The notes under the pieces are model-generated. The model saw only the letters and a program-made list of their open reading frames with translations. It did not search any database and was not told the origin of the DNA. The translations under genes were made by a program, and so were the position numbers. A DNA stretch of 64,000 nucleotides from Bacteroidota bacterium (GTDB taxonomy: Bacteria > Bacteroidota > Bacteroidia > Bacteroidales > Paludibacteraceae), in contig JAEWUM010000003.1 of assembly GCA_023459355.1 (NCBI GenBank), forward strand, positions 67,891-131,890. The letters run 5' to 3'. Of this stretch, positions 61,769 to 64,000 are shown piece by piece (the first letter of the stretch is position 1; each line of letters starts with the position of its first letter).

Positions 61769-62853
61769 TTTCTTTTTTCCTTCCAGCTTAAATATTGTTC
61801 GTAATTCGCTTTCTGCCTTTTCAAATCATCCGGCATTTCCACATACATATAATTGAATACGTCTTCCAAATCGTAGGGTCTGAAGTTTTCCGCTTCCAAA
61901 AACTGCTTATCCACTTCCTCTTTATAAGACTGAATCAACTCTTCTTCGTTTTCCAGCACAATACCCTGACTATCCATATACTTCTTCAATCGGGACAAAG
62001 GGTCTGTCTTTTCCCATGACTTCTCTTCTTCCCTGGTGCGGTATTTCGATGGGTCATCGGAAGTGGTATGTGCCCCTTTCCGATAGGTATAAGCTTCAAT
62101 CAGCACCGGACCTTTGCCTGCACGGGTATATTCCAACGCCTCTTTATAAGCCACATACATCGCAAAAAAGTCATTGCCATCTACTTTGATGCCCGGCATG
62201 CCAAAACCAACTGCTTTTACAGCTAAGTTAATGGAACGGGTCTGACTTTTCACCGGGACCGATATCGCGTATTGGTTATTTTGAATGGTAAACACCACCG
62301 GGGCTTCCCACACAGCGGCAAAGTTGAGCGCTTCGCTGAAGTCACCCTCAGAAGTACCTCCATCGCCGATGAAAGGGAAAACGACCTCATCTTTTTGTTG
62401 GTATTTTACGGAATAACCGATACCCGTGGCATGCAGATACTGCGAACCGATGGGCACACAAATAGGAAGTACGTGATTGGCTTTGGCAAAGTTACTACCT
62501 TCTTCATTACCGAGGTAATACTGGAAAATTTCTTTGAGCGAAACCCCCTTTGCCAACATCAGCGCCATCTCACGGAAAGCAGGCACCAGCCAGTCCTGCT
62601 CACGGATAATCATCCCTGCGGCTACCTGGATGGCTTCCTGTCCCAATATGGGCGGATAGGTGTACATCCGCCCCTGTCGCTGGTACGACACCGCCATTTG
62701 GTCGGCCGTACGTGCGAACAGCATGGATTTATACGCATTTAAAATTGTCTCTTGGTCTAACTCCGGCATCCGGGCTTTGTCAATCACCTTGCCTTCGTTG
62801 TCGATAATACGGAATGTTTTATCTTCTAAAGGATTGAAATCGTTAAATATCAT
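61765..62853 (-). CDS. 2-oxoacid dehydrogenase E1 alpha subunit
   Basis: The 362-residue subunit has the TPP-binding block VVFPFIGDGGTSEGDFSEALNF with the NN motif QNNQYAISVP, and the phosphorylation-loop-like YRKGAHTTSDDPSKYR. It decarboxylates the oxoacid. The start at 62853 gives the usual N-terminus; the upstream Met at 62910 adds a short unrelated extension. Branched-chain type is preferred over pyruvate because of the HTTSDDPSKYR block. Confidence 0.93.
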   Translation of the reverse strand: MIFNDFNPLEDKTFRIIDNEGKVIDKARMPELDQETILNAYKSMLFARTADQMAVSYQRQGRMYTYPPILGQEAIQVAAGMIIREQDWLVPAFREMALMLAKGVSLKEIFQYYLGNEEGSNFAKANHVLPICVPIGSQYLHATGIGYSVKYQQKDEVVFPFIGDGGTSEGDFSEALNFAAVWEAPVVFTIQNNQYAISVPVKSQTRSINLAVKAVGFGMPGIKVDGNDFFAMYVAYKEALEYTRAGKGPVLIEAYTYRKGAHTTSDDPSKYRTREEEKSWEKTDPLSRLKKYMDSQGIVLENEEELIQSYKEEVDKQFLEAENFRPYDLEDVFNYMYVEMPDDLKRQKANYEQYLSWKEKRK

Positions 62854-63026
62854 ATTGTTTCTTCTGTTTTTAACAAGCCTTTCATCACCACATATACCAA
62901 CATTTATCATACAGCCTGCTTTCAGCTTTGTTTTTTCTATAACAATAAAACCGGCATAAGGTTCTGTAAAGTGACAATGGAAGTAATTTTTTTTGTACTT
63001 TTACATGTTCAAAATAAAACATAATC

Positions 63027-63875
63027 ATGAAAAAGACCAACACATTCATTATCCTTTTAATCATTAGTTTTTGCTGGCTTCAGGTTGTAAACGCGCAGCA
63101 GATCGTTAAAATCTTAGCCATCGGCAACAGCTTTTCGACCGATGCAGCCGAATCATACGTCGATGATTTAGCCAAAGCCGATGGAGTCCAGTTAATCATC
63201 GCCAACATGTACATTGGCGGATGCAGTCTGGAACGACACTGGCTGAACGCCGAGAAAGATTCGGCAGCTTATTCCTATCGTAAAATTGTAAATGGGGATA
63301 CGACCATCGTTGCCAAACAAAAACTAAAAACAGCCATTCAGGATGAAAACTGGGATTACATCACCTTTCAGCAGGCCAGTCCGTTTTCAGGATTAACAGA
63401 CAGCTACTTCCCCTATCTTCCGAACTTGTTGACATACACAAAAGAACTGACAACCAATCCGAAGGTTCAGTTTGCTTTTCATCAGACCTGGGCATATGCT
63501 GCCGACTCAAAACACAAGGGCTTTGCAAATTACAACAATGATCAGATGCAGATGTATCAGGCAATTGTTAGTACAGTGAAAGAAGCCGTACAGAAGGCTG
63601 GAATCAAACTTGTCATTCCTTCAGGAACCGCCATTCAAAATGGCAGGACCAGTTTCGTTGGCGATAAATTCACCCGCGATGGATATCATTTGAGCCTGGG
63701 ACTCGGCCGATTTACTGCAGCTTGTACCTGGTACGAATTTTTCCTGAAAAAGCCAGTCATGAAAAACACTTATATACCACCCGGGGTAAGTCCGGAAGAA
63801 GCCTTAGTTGCGAAAAAGGCGGCACATTTAGCGGTAAAGAAGCCGTTTAAGGTCAATTCGATGGAAAAGCATTAA
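63027..63875 (+). CDS. DUF4886 secreted protein (SGNH-like)
   Basis: The 282-residue product has a signal peptide (MKKTNTFIILLIISFCWLQVVNAQ) and the DUF4886 start KILAIGNSFSTDAAESYVDDLAK, with a nucleophile-like Ser in GNSFS, then MYIGGCSLERHW and DNWDYITFQQASPFSG-like WDYITFQQAS, and a late GFTRDGYHLSLGLGRF-type His. The fold looks SGNH hydrolase-like; substrate unknown. A TACTTTTA box (near -7 consensus) lies about 30 bp upstream. Confidence 0.85.
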   Translation: MKKTNTFIILLIISFCWLQVVNAQQIVKILAIGNSFSTDAAESYVDDLAKADGVQLIIANMYIGGCSLERHWLNAEKDSAAYSYRKIVNGDTTIVAKQKLKTAIQDENWDYITFQQASPFSGLTDSYFPYLPNLLTYTKELTTNPKVQFAFHQTWAYAADSKHKGFANYNNDQMQMYQAIVSTVKEAVQKAGIKLVIPSGTAIQNGRTSFVGDKFTRDGYHLSLGLGRFTAACTWYEFFLKKPVMKNTYIPPGVSPEEALVAKKAAHLAVKKPFKVNSMEKH

Positions 63876-63932
63876 TGTAAATTCAATTAGTAAATGCAAC
63901 TTTGACGGGAGGATAGTATAGATTATTTTTTC

Positions 63933-63962
63933 AGAGCAAGAGAGGAAGGACTCCCCCCCTTT
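63933..63962. other. Possible hairpin at the right edge
   Basis: GAGCAA and TTTGCTC words around a C-rich loop can pair after the DUF4886 gene, at roughly 63934-63968. It could be a terminator for a gene beyond the window; weak. Confidence 0.3.
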
Positions 63963-64000
63963 GCTCCGATGGAAAAAAATGACTATAATTGTTCTCCGCC

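Noticed and set aside
1..64000. tRNA or rRNA genes and IS transposases
   Set aside because: No T-loop consensus, rRNA segment or transposase reading frame was seen on either strand.

Overview
The window is chromosomal DNA of a fermentative member of the Bacteroidetes, most likely Bacteroidales. The support is: a Bacteroidetes-type division/cell-wall cluster without murF and ddl; promoter-like TAnnTTTG elements; SusC-style N-terminal extension on the TonB receptor; a type IX secretion sorting-domain remnant; Bacteroidetes sugar-oxidoreductase genes; and the IorAB amino-acid fermentation genes. No tRNA, rRNA or CRISPR array was seen.

Layout. (1) 1-15221, minus strand: the dcw cluster mraZ-rsmH-ftsL-ftsI-murE-[four-helix-bundle gene]-mraY-murD-ftsW-murG-murC-ftsQ-ftsA-ftsZ (ftsZ cut by the left edge), with a two-box MraZ operator in front of mraZ. 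(2) 15514-22872: an acyltransferase, rimM, an outer-membrane barrel, a DUF4861 protein, an unknown secreted protein, a MORN-repeat protein, glutathione peroxidase and NADP-type glutamate dehydrogenase. (3) 23182-29137, plus strand: iorA-iorB-paaK-ACT-thioesterase-aminotransferase, a set for oxidative fermentation of aromatic amino acids to aryl-acyl-CoA and acids. (4) 29085-35251, minus strand: GH43, ApbE-like, tandem DUF1080, a small membrane protein and two Tat-type Gfo/Idh/MocA oxidoreductases, resembling the 3-keto-glycoside route; then a glycerate-kinase-type gene. (5) 36829-48213: an accessory island with a broken T9SS protein end, a HigBA-like module, a methyltransferase, an AT-rich block with a PIN-like membrane protein, a SIR2-domain protein, a secreted protein and a J-domain membrane protein, then a 22-bp-periodic repeat array beside an HU gene, and hipBA. 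(6) 48784-52476: TonB siderophore receptor and PepSY membrane protein. (7) 52819-64000: a large FAD/Fe-S oxidoreductase, a sirtuin, an unknown conserved protein framed by inverted repeats, pdxH, the E2-E1beta-E1alpha genes of a branched-chain 2-oxoacid dehydrogenase, and a DUF4886 protein.

The gaps between genes are unusually rich in small dispersed repeats of at least seven families. Several have arms that stay complementary while their inner sequence changes, so they are conserved as hairpins rather than as sequence.

The best candidates for something undescribed are (a) the array at 45486-45718, in which a 13-bp word recurs at exactly 22-bp steps with a different 9-bp spacer each time, next to an HU-type gene, and (b) the AT-rich block 38686-42417, where a PIN-like nuclease with C-terminal membrane segments, a hairpin-rich non-coding stretch and a SIR2 protein lie in one orientation, as expected of an anti-phage locus. 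Both readings of function are inference.
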